Origin: Bin55 sp028819195
Lineage (GTDB): Bacteria > Pseudomonadota > Gammaproteobacteria > Pseudomonadales > Azotimanducaceae
Direction of reading: 5' to 3'
Assembly (NCBI GenBank): GCA_028819195.1
Contig: JAPPMF010000008.1
Span: forward strand, 1-64,000
DNA: 64,000 nt
Position numbers and translations under genes: made by a program. The notes under the pieces were generated by a model. It made no database searches and was not told the origin of the DNA. It saw only the letters and a program-made list of their open reading frames with translations. Below are positions 18,096 through 27,818 of the stretch, in pieces; positions within the stretch are counted from its first letter, which is position 1, and each line of letters opens with the position of its first letter.

Positions 18096-18133
18096 ATGGA
18101 GAAATAATGGAGAACCGATGGAGAAAAAATGGA
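18096..18133 (+). repeat. 11-bp tandem repeat ATGGAGAA
   Basis: ATGGAGAA begins at 18096, 18107 and 18118, and a partial copy ATGGA at 18129, so the period is exactly 11 bases, about one helical turn. It lies in AT-rich DNA 90 bp before lolC. It could be a binding array or a slipped purine repeat. Confidence 0.6.
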
Positions 18134-18217
18134 TTTTTACTGTTTTTGTTAGTTTTTTTATAAAAAATCGATAAAAATCACAGATCCAACATTTGTGGGG
18201 TGTCAATTAGTACTTTT

Positions 18218-19489
18218 ATGAGTTTGAAATTAGCAGTAGCAATTGGGTGGAGATACGTACGTTCTTCACGCGATTTTCTCAAGTCAGTTGCACTCTTAGC
18301 AATGCTTGGTTTAGCACTCTCTGTTGCAATCCTACTTGTCGTCCAAGCAGTGGTTGCTGGTTTTGAATACGAGTTAAAAAATCGAGTGCTTGGTGTGATG
18401 CCTCATTTAGAAATCACAAGCTTTCGTGACAATGGGGTGAACGTTGATGTAATAGAGAGTGTTCATGAACATCTCACAGCGGACTTCGAGTGGGCTGTAG
18501 AGGTCGAAACTTTGGCTCTTGTAGCGCCCCTTGCAGCTGCAGGTAACGCAACCAGTTCTTCTCATCAAGTAGTCGAACCGATGCGGTTAAACGGTATAGA
18601 TCCAGTTCAATATTCTCGAGTTTCAACCGTTTTTCAATACATCGAAAATGCTGAAACCTCGCAAGAGTTACGAGCAGAATCTTTCACCATCTATTTAGGG
18701 CGCACGCTAGCCAATCGGTTGGGTGTCGAGGTGGGTGACTCCGTCGTCGTCTGGTTAACAAATTCAACGTTGTCACTGGTAGGTTTTTTACCTAGGCAGA
18801 AAAGATTTAAAGTGGGGGGAATAGTTGACACCAGTACGATTTTTGACTCGGGTTCTGCTTATACTCATATCGAAGATGCAAGACGTCTCTTGCGTTTAAA
18901 CGATACGGTATCGAGTATTCAACTCAAACTGGATGATCCTTTTCTTGCACCAAACGTTGCGAGTGCACTTAACTTCAATCTTGAAGAACCATCCCTTTAT
19001 GTGTTGTCATGGACTAACCGACACGGATACCTTTATCGTTCTATTCAGGAATCCAAGTATATTTTGATTTTTATTTTCTCGTTGTTGGTTGCGGTTGCTG
19101 CCTTCAATCTAGTGTCGACTGTTGTAGTATTCGTGAGAGAAAGAGTAAGGGATATTGCAGTGTATCGGACTTTGGGGTCAACCAGGACCTTTATTGGCGT
19201 AATTTTTCTCACCACGGCAGTGCTGATCTCAGTGTTAGGTTTAATACTCGGTTGTATTGGAGGTTGGCTTATTGGTTTGATTCTGGAAGCGGCGTTACCC
19301 ATGATCAACTCGTTACTTGGAACCGATTTGTTAGCGGAATATTTCGTATCTACCTTGACTGTACACTTTCAGATAACCGATGTCATTACCGTATGTTTGT
19401 TAGGATTAGGGCTTGCCTTGCTAGCGTCGTTGCTGCCCGCTTACAGTGCCACTCGAACTGACCCTGCGGAGGTACTTCGATATGAATAG
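18218..19489 (+). CDS. lolC: Lipoprotein-releasing system permease LolC
   Basis: Inner-membrane subunit of the LolCDE exporter that extracts lipoproteins from the inner membrane and passes them to LolA. 423 residues with the MacB/FtsX plan: one N-terminal span (about 20-45), a large periplasmic domain, then three spans near residues 275-300, 320-350 and 380-405. The C-terminus reads PAEVLRYE, close to the PAEALRYE end of LolC. The ATG at 18218 is preferred; a GTG six codons earlier (18200) is also in frame, and neither has a strong ribosome-binding site. It overlaps lolD by 8 bp and leads a three-gene unit. Confidence 0.9.
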   Translation: MSLKLAVAIGWRYVRSSRDFLKSVALLAMLGLALSVAILLVVQAVVAGFEYELKNRVLGVMPHLEITSFRDNGVNVDVIESVHEHLTADFEWAVEVETLALVAPLAAAGNATSSSHQVVEPMRLNGIDPVQYSRVSTVFQYIENAETSQELRAESFTIYLGRTLANRLGVEVGDSVVVWLTNSTLSLVGFLPRQKRFKVGGIVDTSTIFDSGSAYTHIEDARRLLRLNDTVSSIQLKLDDPFLAPNVASALNFNLEEPSLYVLSWTNRHGYLYRSIQESKYILIFIFSLLVAVAAFNLVSTVVVFVRERVRDIAVYRTLGSTRTFIGVIFLTTAVLISVLGLILGCIGGWLIGLILEAALPMINSLLGTDLLAEYFVSTLTVHFQITDVITVCLLGLGLALLASLLPAYSATRTDPAEVLRYE

Positions 19490-20168
19490 TGCAATTGAAG
19501 CTCAGTCGGTCGCGAAAGCATTTCGCGATGGCAGTCGAACACTACAAATACTAGTTGACGTCAATTTAACCGTTCAATCGGGCGAAACGGTTGCCATTTT
19601 AGGACGTTCTGGTTCCGGTAAAAGTACCTTACTTCATGTTCTTGGAGGATTACTGGGATTGGATCGAGGCTCGGTAAGGATTGCTGGTGAATGTATGAGT
19701 GATGCGTCACAGGGCACTCGAGCGCGCATTCGGAATCGATCAATGGGTTTTGTGTACCAATTTCACCACCTTTTACCGGAATTCACAGCAGAAGAGAACA
19801 TTGCAATGCCTTTATGGTTGCGCGGTGGAGAGATGGCAAAGACGGCAAAGCAGAGAGCCATTGAGTTACTCAGGTGTATGGATATGGCTGATCGGGCGCG
19901 GTATTTCCCTCACAAATTATCCGGTGGTGAAAAGCAACGTGTAGCGGTCGCGCGTGCTTTGATTTCTGAACCAGCTGTTGTTCTTGGCGATGAATTAACA
20001 GGTAATCTTGATGACGACAACGCTGCTGGTGTGCTTGAACTCATCCACACCATGCGAGACACTTCAAACACTGCCTTCGTGCTGGTAACACATCACAAGT
20101 CAGTGGCTCAGTCGATGGATCGAACACTAACATTAAAAAGTGGTAGGTTGAGTAACGTTGAGACCTAA
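19482..20168 (+). CDS. lolD: Lipoprotein-releasing system ATPase LolD
   Basis: Cytoplasmic ABC ATPase of LolCDE, 228 residues. Walker A GRSGSGKST (about residues 43-51), Q-loop YQFHHLLPEFTAEEN, signature LSGGEKQR and Walker B VVLGDELTGNLD, where the usual Pro of DEPTGNLD is Leu (DELT). The Q-loop FHHLLPEF is characteristic of LolD. The start is the ATG at 19482, with GGAGG upstream inside the lolC end; the frame extends 12 codons further but only through lolC. It overlaps lolC by 8 bp and lolE by 11 bp, so the three are surely coupled. Confidence 0.95.
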   Translation: MNSAIEAQSVAKAFRDGSRTLQILVDVNLTVQSGETVAILGRSGSGKSTLLHVLGGLLGLDRGSVRIAGECMSDASQGTRARIRNRSMGFVYQFHHLLPEFTAEENIAMPLWLRGGEMAKTAKQRAIELLRCMDMADRARYFPHKLSGGEKQRVAVARALISEPAVVLGDELTGNLDDDNAAGVLELIHTMRDTSNTAFVLVTHHKSVAQSMDRTLTLKSGRLSNVET

Positions 20169-21357
20169 TACTCCTATACTACTTGCCTTTCGAATCGGCT
20201 TTCGCTACGCCTGGTCGCGCCGTCGTGAACTCAGCCGAGTCACAAATTGGGTGTCGTTGGTTGGTATATCGTTTGGAATTGCACTGTTGATCGTAGTACT
20301 ATCCGTTTATAACGGACTAACTGAAGCCGGTAACGACGATTTTTTTCGCTATGTACCTCATGCTTTAATTTCGAATAAGGATATCGATTCTTATGATCTT
20401 GATGCGATTCAAAGACGCTCTGGAGTGGAAGCGATCGAACGATTTGTTGTTTTTCAAGCACTAGTTCAAATCGAACACGACCGCGAAATTCGACCAATGA
20501 CAGTGTACGGGTTAGAAAAGGAGAAGTTGGATCAGCTGCCGTTAATTCGGTTACCCAAAAGACGCGACATTGAGAATCTTCCCGGAGTTGCAATGTCTGG
20601 ACTAGCGACAGGTGTTAGGTTTCGTAATAGTTTTGTAGTCTCGATGACCGTTCCGAAAGTCAATTCAAACAGTTTATCCGCGCAAACGGGAGCATTTGAG
20701 GTCCTGCACAATTTCTCTATCCCATCGTACATGATCAACTATCTCCTCGTTGCCACGATTGAAGATCTTTTATTGAGTGGTCTAATTAGCCAGGAACAAG
20801 TGCAACTCAGAATTACTGTGGAAGATCCCTTTCTCGTCGATAGAGTATTAGCAGGGATCCCAGAAGTACACACATGGACTAAACAATTTGGTAGTCTATT
20901 TCAAGCGTTTGCAATGGAAAAAACACTGCTGTTCGTCATGTTGATGTTAATTGTGGCTCTGGCAGCCCTGAATGTAGTCGCAGGGCAGGCAATGCTGATT
21001 AATCGAAAGAGTGGAGATATTGCTATTTTTCGAACGATGGGGGCTGAGCAACGTTGGATTACTGCGACGTTTCTGTTGCACGGTGCATCCATCGTAATCC
21101 TAGGAGTTGTGTTTGGCACGTTGTGCGGTATACTTCTTTCTCATTTCGCCGTGGACATAATCGCATTTGTGGTTGAGCAACTGTTTGGGGACTCGGTACC
21201 AATGTTGCGTTCGTTACTACGTTATTCAGTTATTTACCTCAGTGACGTGGCGTGGACGATATTGTTAGCAACGGTTATTGGTGTTCTGGCAATTTTTTGG
21301 CCCCTCTCCACGGTGTATAAAAAGGATCCAGTTGAAGCACTCGGCCGAACAATATGA
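20158..21357 (+). CDS. lolE: Lipoprotein-releasing system permease LolE
   Basis: Partner permease of LolCDE, 399 residues, with the same plan as LolC: N-terminal span near residues 25-50, periplasmic domain, and three C-terminal spans. The N-terminus RIGFRYAWSRRRELSRVTNWVS matches LolE-type starts (given here as an anchor for residues 12-33 in part). The end is PLSTVYKKDPVEALGR. Start TTG at 20158, overlapping lolD. The presence of separate LolC and LolE fits gammaproteobacteria of the enteric type, in contrast to the single LolF of some lineages. Confidence 0.9.
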   Translation: MRPNTPILLAFRIGFRYAWSRRRELSRVTNWVSLVGISFGIALLIVVLSVYNGLTEAGNDDFFRYVPHALISNKDIDSYDLDAIQRRSGVEAIERFVVFQALVQIEHDREIRPMTVYGLEKEKLDQLPLIRLPKRRDIENLPGVAMSGLATGVRFRNSFVVSMTVPKVNSNSLSAQTGAFEVLHNFSIPSYMINYLLVATIEDLLLSGLISQEQVQLRITVEDPFLVDRVLAGIPEVHTWTKQFGSLFQAFAMEKTLLFVMLMLIVALAALNVVAGQAMLINRKSGDIAIFRTMGAEQRWITATFLLHGASIVILGVVFGTLCGILLSHFAVDIIAFVVEQLFGDSVPMLRSLLRYSVIYLSDVAWTILLATVIGVLAIFWPLSTVYKKDPVEALGRTI

Positions 21358-21466
21358 CTAAGCAAAGTTTAGTTGGTTACGATTCTCGATATAGTGTCAC
21401 CGAATGTCTTAATGTGTTAACTCGTAAAACTCTAACGTATCTCTTTGGTGGATTAGCGAAGATAGT

Positions 21467-22291
21467 ATGAATCAAATGCTCAAAAAGTGTTTATTTTTAG
21501 CAGGTGGCTATGGGACACGTTTCTTGCCTGCGACCAAGTCGATGCCCAAAGAGATGCTGCCAATTTTGAATAAACCTTTGATCCAGTATGGGGTCGAAGA
21601 AGCGATTGAGGCCGGTCTTCATGAAATCGCGATCGTAACCGGTCGCGGTAAACGGGCGATTGAAGATCATTTTGATCTAAATATTGAACTTCAGAATAAG
21701 CTAAAAGAAACCGGGAGAGATGACACTGTAGAAGCGTTGGAGTCTTTAATCGATAGTTGTTCAATCGCCTACACTCGCCAACGTGAAATGTTAGGGACAG
21801 GGCATGCGGTCTTGACAGGACGTGTGATAATTGGTGACTCTCCATTTGCTGTAGTTCTTTCGGATGACCTATGTCTTAATCCTGACAAAGGCGTACTCCG
21901 TCAACTGGTCGAAGTCTATCAACGTCATGAATGTTGTGTGGTCGCGGTACAAGAAATTCCCGGTGAATTCAGCAATCGTTATGGTGTGATAGACGGACTA
22001 CTGCAGACGGATGGAACTTATTTGGTCCACAATCTCGTCGAAAAACCTGAACCTCAGGAAGCACCTAGCAATTTAGGTATTGTGGGCAGGTATATTTTGA
22101 CTCCGGAAATCTTTGACGAACTCGAAAGGACCCTCCCGGGTTATGGCGGTGAGATTCAACTTACGGATGCTTTAGGTGCGCTTGCCCGGACAAGTAAAGT
22201 CGTCGCGTGTCGATTTGCCGGAGTGAGGTTTGACTGTGGATCACTACCAGGATTTGTCGACGCAACGAATTATTGTTACCGACAAAAGTGA
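21467..22291 (+). CDS. galU: UTP--glucose-1-phosphate uridylyltransferase
   Basis: Makes UDP-glucose from UTP and glucose-1-phosphate, for LPS, exopolysaccharide or trehalose pathways; cytosolic. The nucleotide-binding loop is LAGGYGTRFLPATKSMPKEM (residues about 11-30), followed by NKPLIQYGVEEA. GTGHAVL, the VVLSDDL metal site and YGGEIQLTDAL are also typical. At 274 residues it is slightly shorter than E. coli GalU (302). ATG start. It is separated by about 100 bp from lolE and 84 bp from the large ABC-2 fusion gene, with no clear operon partner. Confidence 0.95.
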   Translation: MNQMLKKCLFLAGGYGTRFLPATKSMPKEMLPILNKPLIQYGVEEAIEAGLHEIAIVTGRGKRAIEDHFDLNIELQNKLKETGRDDTVEALESLIDSCSIAYTRQREMLGTGHAVLTGRVIIGDSPFAVVLSDDLCLNPDKGVLRQLVEVYQRHECCVVAVQEIPGEFSNRYGVIDGLLQTDGTYLVHNLVEKPEPQEAPSNLGIVGRYILTPEIFDELERTLPGYGGEIQLTDALGALARTSKVVACRFAGVRFDCGSLPGFVDATNYCYRQK

Positions 22292-22375
22292 CTCTTTATG
22301 GTCAAATGGATGTGTAGTGTCGACCTTAGAATCGATTCTTACTCGGGTTAGTCACTTTACGTAAAGCAGTCCTTC

Positions 22376-25300
22376 GTGATTCATCTCATTTTGCACGAGG
22401 CGAGAATTTACTTCCGCCAAGTAGTCTATTGGGTTACCTTTGCTTTGGTTGTTGTGGTCTCGTTGACGCTGTACTCTGTATATTCATGGGATCACGCACA
22501 ACTTCAGATAAATAGTCCGGTTTCTCCCCATCCCCGTTATATGGTTGATTTCTTAGGGGGATTAGTACTTGCCATGTCGTTACTCATGGCTTGTTTTTAC
22601 GGCCGAAATGTATTCACTAAAGATCGGTTTTATCGAATTGACGAAGTCGTTAATTCCAAACCTGCAGTAAATTTACGAATCGTACTGAGCAAAGTGATCG
22701 TGTTAGTAATCGTTACTAGTTTGCCAGTTTACACTTTTATATTGTGTATTCAGTTTTTTGCTGGTTTACATGCGATTTTTGACGTGACTGCCGTACGTGG
22801 TTTCGAACCGTTCACGTTGTTGAAATTTTTGTTTATTACGTGTCCGTGTTCAGTTTTTCTTTTTGCGTCGTTGTGTGTTCTCGTTAATCGAGTTTGTCGC
22901 TTTAATCTGCTGACACTTGCGGTAATGTTTGGTGTACTCATGCTGTGTTTCAAGTTGCTTGGTCAAGTTACCCCGAAAAGCTTTGTGTTCTTCGAAGCAC
23001 TACCGATGTTAAGTAGCATTGGTTCCGATATGATTCAGTCGTTGATTTCTCCCCTTGATTTACTACGCTATTTAAACTTTGTATTGATTGCTCTTCTGTG
23101 TTGCTTTCTAACTGTCGTAGTGATGAATCGCACTGATCCACTTAACAAAGTTTATTGGTCAATAACCGCTTTTCTCACTTTAGTCTGCACGACCACTGCT
23201 AGTGGATTGCTGTTGAATTACTCTACATCGACGACGCAGATTACTGAATGGCGAAAAGCCTATCAATTGCTAGCTAGTGAACAAACTCATACCATCGATA
23301 TTGAAACAATAAATGCGACAATGCTAGTTATGCCAGGCAAGACAATACGTGTGGAAGTCGGGCTAGATCTCGTTGTTTCGGGAGAGGTAGACCAATCACC
23401 TGAGTTGTTGTTTTCCCTCAATCCTGGATTTCAAGTCTTAAGCGCATCCGTTGATGGCGTCTCTGCTGATTTTGCTTCGGAAAATGGAGTCCTTTCCATT
23501 GTTACGACAAGTATTAGTCCAAAAACCTTGACAGCAGTTCGACTTGTTTACCAGGGTCGACCAAATACTAATTTTGGTTATTTGGATAGTTCGATTGATG
23601 TTGATTCTGTGCCAGTGGGAGAACAACTACTGTCATATTTAGGTACTCAAAATGCAATATTTAATCGACAATACGCGGCGCTACCACATGGTGTGTCCTG
23701 GTTACCATTGGCATTAGATAATTTTCGACCCTATTCTCGTTCGAAAGACTTTTTCACTACAGACTTCACAATATCTGTACCGGCGGGATGGGAGGCATCC
23801 TTACCTGGAACACTCATTCCATCTTCCAATGTCGCGCAAAAAGGCGAACGATCGCTTCGATTTGTCTCCAATACACCTATAGGTAGGGTTGATTTGTTCG
23901 CAGGACCATTACAACGTCGTTCAACCACTTTGGAAGGAGTCGAGTTTGTTGTTTTAGCTACCGAGCAGCAATTGGAAACTCTAGCAATTTTTGCCGAGCA
24001 TCAGGACAGACTTTTCGAGCGAATTTCAGAGTTGTTAACTGTCGCTGACGACGAGGGGTATAAAAATTCGTGTGAGACTGTGAGGTTAGTTAGTGTACCA
24101 CACAATTTACGTTTATATTCGAACGGAGTGTTTATGAATTCAATCACGGCTGGCCCCTGTTACTTTCTCCTACGCGAACATGGGTTTTGGACGGTGAATT
24201 TCGACGCTATGATACCGGATAACATCCTTTGGGTGGGGCAAGACAGCTCAAACACATTTGTAGCGTATATCGAATATTATTTTCGTGAGAATCGGTTTGG
24301 TCTAAACCTCGGATTGGATTTAGCAAACAATTTTTTTGACTATCAAGTTGGAGTTACGGGACCGGAAGCAGTAACCCTTGAGATCATCTTATCGTACTTA
24401 CACGATCTTATCTGGACTGAACCCATGGGTGCTGGAAGATACATGGATAAATTTTCTATCAGCGCGTTTTTACCCCATAGTATGGAATTTAAACCTGCTA
24501 GTTCAAATTTTGGACTTTCACCAGCGATGTATCGACGATTTTCAATTGTGATGTGGTTTTTTTCACACCATTTCAAAACCCATACTATGCACATTGACAA
24601 GATGCTTTCCGTGTCAAATCAAGAGTTAGAATCGGAAGTTATACAAACAATGGCGCTGGAGAATTCGCTGCACGAATTACTTTCACAACCTCTAACGCCG
24701 AAGGTTATTGAAGCCATTCGATTGAAGTGCGTAACCCTGAGTCAAAAACTCTTTTACGCGCTTGGTAGGGAAAAAGCGAGGGACTTTCTGCAGAAGTTGG
24801 TTCAGGAATATCAATTCAGGAATTTCTCGTTACAGGATGTTTACCGATTAGCTGACTTGGAAGACATTCCCTTGCAGAGTATTCTTGGCGACTGGTTTGA
24901 ACTAGAACAAAATCCTGTGTTTAAATTTTCGACTTTAGAGACTTTCTTGCGTTTAGATCCGACTGGTTCACCTTACTTTCAAACATTCTTTGACGTAATG
25001 AATGAAGGAGAATCGACTGGTATATTGCAAACTACCATCACATCCAGATTAAGTGAGGCGGATTTAGCAATTTGGGGACCACTAGCCAGTGAAGCATCTA
25101 CTCCCGGACCGACCGTTTGGGTCGCTCCAGGGGAAGTGGTACAAGTAGGAATCATGTCTGAAACACAACCCTATCGCGTCAACGTACAGAACACAGATTT
25201 GGAATTTGGAGGCGGCTTTACAACTTTGTGGGAAACGGGATTTACCGATCAAACGGGCACCGAATTTGCACCTGTCGAACAATTTGTAGGATATCGACAA

Positions 25301-25831
25301 AGTGATTGGACCCCATTGGAAGAAGATACAGGAATTGTCATCGATGATCTCGATGCAGAGTTTTCCGTCGACCGACGAAATTCGGTTGAACAGAGCAGGT
25401 CAATATGGACAAGGTATGTGTATTCTGCGGCTTGGGGGTTAAAACGACCGACCTTTGTTTATTCAGCTTCGGATCGAGATAAAAGAGCAATATTTGCCGC
25501 GACCATACCAGAGGGAGGGCAGTGGAAACTGGAGTTTCACGTACCTGATTTACGAGCTCGTCTTAACAATAATTTTGGTTGGCGTTTTCCCAATTACAAT
25601 TCAGCATTTTGGCACAGTTTCAATGGCGACTATGTATTTTCGACTGAGATATCAGGGCAAAACATGTCGTTTGAACTTAGCATCGATGAGAGCGATTTTG
25701 GTTGGGTTTCAGTCGGCGATGTTTGGTTAGACGAAGGTCTTATCGAGGTCGTTGTCACGGCTAGTGAGCAAACTCAGCATTTGTTTGCCGATGCGATTCG
25801 GTGGACCAAAATCACCCCGGGTTCTCAGTAA
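22376..25831 (+). CDS. ABC-2 permease fused to inactive M1-peptidase-like and golvesin-like domains
   Basis: 1151 residues, GTG start. Residues 1-290 form an ABC-2 type membrane domain with about six spans (near 15-35, 58-80, 100-125, 150-172, 178-195, 235-255, and one near 262-285). Residues 310-960 resemble the periplasmic M1 aminopeptidase half of known ABC-2/M1 fusions. Where those have HExxHQWW-GYQ, this protein has LDLAN-NFFDYQ (residues 647-657): both zinc histidines and the catalytic Glu are lost, though the following TLEIILSY keeps a Glu. The last 140 residues, with GWVSVGDVWLDEG and FADAIRWTKI, look like a golvesin/xanthan-lyase C-terminal domain. No matching ATPase is adjacent. I infer a non-catalytic sensor or adaptor exposed to the periplasm. 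Confidence 0.75.
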   Translation: MIHLILHEARIYFRQVVYWVTFALVVVVSLTLYSVYSWDHAQLQINSPVSPHPRYMVDFLGGLVLAMSLLMACFYGRNVFTKDRFYRIDEVVNSKPAVNLRIVLSKVIVLVIVTSLPVYTFILCIQFFAGLHAIFDVTAVRGFEPFTLLKFLFITCPCSVFLFASLCVLVNRVCRFNLLTLAVMFGVLMLCFKLLGQVTPKSFVFFEALPMLSSIGSDMIQSLISPLDLLRYLNFVLIALLCCFLTVVVMNRTDPLNKVYWSITAFLTLVCTTTASGLLLNYSTSTTQITEWRKAYQLLASEQTHTIDIETINATMLVMPGKTIRVEVGLDLVVSGEVDQSPELLFSLNPGFQVLSASVDGVSADFASENGVLSIVTTSISPKTLTAVRLVYQGRPNTNFGYLDSSIDVDSVPVGEQLLSYLGTQNAIFNRQYAALPHGVSWLPLALDNFRPYSRSKDFFTTDFTISVPAGWEASLPGTLIPSSNVAQKGERSLRFVSNTPIGRVDLFAGPLQRRSTTLEGVEFVVLATEQQLETLAIFAEHQDRLFERISELLTVADDEGYKNSCETVRLVSVPHNLRLYSNGVFMNSITAGPCYFLLREHGFWTVNFDAMIPDNILWVGQDSSNTFVAYIEYYFRENRFGLNLGLDLANNFFDYQVGVTGPEAVTLEIILSYLHDLIWTEPMGAGRYMDKFSISAFLPHSMEFKPASSNFGLSPAMYRRFSIVMWFFSHHFKTHTMHIDKMLSVSNQELESEVIQTMALENSLHELLSQPLTPKVIEAIRLKCVTLSQKLFYALGREKARDFLQKLVQEYQFRNFSLQDVYRLADLEDIPLQSILGDWFELEQNPVFKFSTLETFLRLDPTGSPYFQTFFDVMNEGESTGILQTTITSRLSEADLAIWGPLASEASTPGPTVWVAPGEVVQVGIMSETQPYRVNVQNTDLEFGGGFTTLWETGFTDQTGTEFAPVEQFVGYRQSDWTPLEEDTGIVIDDLDAEFSVDRRNSVEQSRSIWTRYVYSAAWGLKRPTFVYSASDRDKRAIFAATIPEGGQWKLEFHVPDLRARLNNNFGWRFPNYNSAFWHSFNGDYVFSTEISGQNMSFELSIDESDFGWVSVGDVWLDEGLIEVVVTASEQTQHLFADAIRWTKITPGSQ

Positions 25832-25979
25832 CAGATACAACTTGAGAGAAAAGCATCCCTATCTATGGAACGAGATTTTTTTGTGTTGATGTTAGCTAAG
25901 CCTATCGATCATTGGTCATGCGAGAAATTAATGAGTTGCACGTTGTTGAGAGACTCTAGAATTTTCTCGAACGAACCCC

Positions 25980-27803
25980 ATGAATGACTCATCTAATCCT
26001 TCGTCAAAAGACTGGTTAACGTACCGGCGACTCGCGACTTATGTGCAGAGTCGAATTTGGTATTTTGTAGTTGCAATTATTGCATTTGGTTTGGCCGCTC
26101 TTGCCGAGGTGTTTTTTGCTCAAATTCTCGGCGCCGTAGTAGATTCGTTCAAAAACGAACAACCTGTTGATGCCTCAATACCCGCACAATGGTATTGGCT
26201 ACCCGGATATTTCTTACAGTATTTCGACTGGCCACTAGCTCTTCTGTTTGCCGGCATGATTGGCTTAGCGGCGATTGTTAGAGCGTTTTCGAATGTCGTC
26301 GGTGAGTTTTTGCTTTCTCGTGTGTCATTTCACGTGGTACACACGATTCGCTGTGAATTACATGCTCAAATGCTAACTTTACCTTGTTCGTATTTTGATT
26401 CAAGTCGACAAGGAGATATCTCCAATCGCCTCACCGATACAACCGCAAAGTTGCGCGATACAGCGACCGACGTATTCAAGATTCTGTTTCAAGATGGTGG
26501 GAAATTGGTGTTCATGTTGACCGCGATGCTATTAATGAATCTGTACCTCACTTTATTGTTTCTTATCTTGGCTCCAATTGTCGCGGTCATTGTTCACATC
26601 GCGTCAAAACGATTTCGAAAAATCAGTGTCAATATTCAAACATCGATGGGTGAAGTGACGCATGTTGGAAACGAAACGGTAGCTTTACAGAAGACTATAC
26701 GAGCATATAACGCCCAGGATCAGCAACATCAGACGTTTGATACTGCGAGTGAACTCAATAGACGACAGCACCTAAAAATGATTGCTACTAAAGCGATGAG
26801 CGCACAATTTATTCAGTTGTTAGTTGCGTTCGCCATAGCAGCTGTCGTTGGAATTCTGTTTATGAATCAAATTTCACAAGGTATGGAACCAGGGCAACTA
26901 GTTACTTATGTTGGTTTAGCGGGAGCATTAGCAAATCCGATTAAACGTTTGTCGGACGTAAATGCGCGTATTCAGATTGGGCTAGCTGCTGCTACAGAGA
27001 TATTTGAACACATTGATACTGAATCGGAAACCGATAAAGGCATTGAGCAACTACAAGGCATATCTGGGGCCATTGAGTTTAACGGAGTTGGATTTCATTA
27101 TTCAAGAACCAGTAAACAGGTGCTGCACGATATCACGCTGAGTGTCGAGGTAGGTAAGACTGTAGCGATCGTTGGCTCGACTGGTGCAGGGAAGTCAACC
27201 CTGGCGCAACTACTTCTTCGATTTTACGAACCGTCAGAGGGAGAGATCCTCATTGACGGTGTATCTATCAGTAGGTATAGTAAAAGTTCGTTACGAAACC
27301 AGATCGCTGTGGTAAGTCAAGATGTCATGTTGTTTAGTGATACGATTCAAGCAAACATGGCACTCGGTTCCTTGCGTCAAAAAGACAAAGGTGCGATTGA
27401 ACACGCGGCTAAACGCGCCAGAGTCAACATTTTTTCAGACCTACTACCGGCGGGTTTAAATACCAATGTAGGTGATCGTGGGTCAACACTTTCGCAAGGT
27501 GAAAAGCAACGAGTATTGATCGCGCGGGCTATTTTGAAAGATGCACCTATTTTGATTTTGGATGAAGCGACATCGTCGTTGGATACTGAATCTGAACGCT
27601 TGATTCAATTAGCATTGGAAGAAATCATGCAAGATAGAACAACTTTAGTGATTGCTCATCGGCTATCAACGATCATGCGTGCTGACTCGATTGCCGTGAT
27701 GGAAGAGGGACGAATCGTCGAACAAGGGACACACGAAGAGCTGTTGCGACGACAAGGACGATATGCTTTGTTGTACGAATCACAGGCCCAAGGAAATGAA
27801 TGA
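25980..27803 (+). CDS. msbA: Lipid A/phospholipid flippase MsbA
   Basis: Half-size ABC exporter, 607 residues, working as a homodimer to flip lipid A-core across the inner membrane. Six spans occupy residues 1-330; the ATPase has Walker A GSTGAGKST (near 398), VVSQDVMLF, signature LSQGE (near 503) and Walker B ILILDEATSSLD, then the switch His in IAHRLST. The identity rests on the neighbours lpxK and kdsB, the classic order for LPS genes; sequence alone would give only a type I exporter. ATG start, 148 bp after the ABC-2 fusion gene, which is probably separate. Confidence 0.9.
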   Translation: MNDSSNPSSKDWLTYRRLATYVQSRIWYFVVAIIAFGLAALAEVFFAQILGAVVDSFKNEQPVDASIPAQWYWLPGYFLQYFDWPLALLFAGMIGLAAIVRAFSNVVGEFLLSRVSFHVVHTIRCELHAQMLTLPCSYFDSSRQGDISNRLTDTTAKLRDTATDVFKILFQDGGKLVFMLTAMLLMNLYLTLLFLILAPIVAVIVHIASKRFRKISVNIQTSMGEVTHVGNETVALQKTIRAYNAQDQQHQTFDTASELNRRQHLKMIATKAMSAQFIQLLVAFAIAAVVGILFMNQISQGMEPGQLVTYVGLAGALANPIKRLSDVNARIQIGLAAATEIFEHIDTESETDKGIEQLQGISGAIEFNGVGFHYSRTSKQVLHDITLSVEVGKTVAIVGSTGAGKSTLAQLLLRFYEPSEGEILIDGVSISRYSKSSLRNQIAVVSQDVMLFSDTIQANMALGSLRQKDKGAIEHAAKRARVNIFSDLLPAGLNTNVGDRGSTLSQGEKQRVLIARAILKDAPILILDEATSSLDTESERLIQLALEEIMQDRTTLVIAHRLSTIMRADSIAVMEEGRIVEQGTHEELLRRQGRYALLYESQAQGNE

Positions 27804-27818
27804 TACCTGGAAGTATGT

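Noticed and set aside
22376..25831. Active M1 aminopeptidase
   Set aside because: The zinc-binding HExxH is replaced by LDLAN and no other HExxH occurs in the protein.
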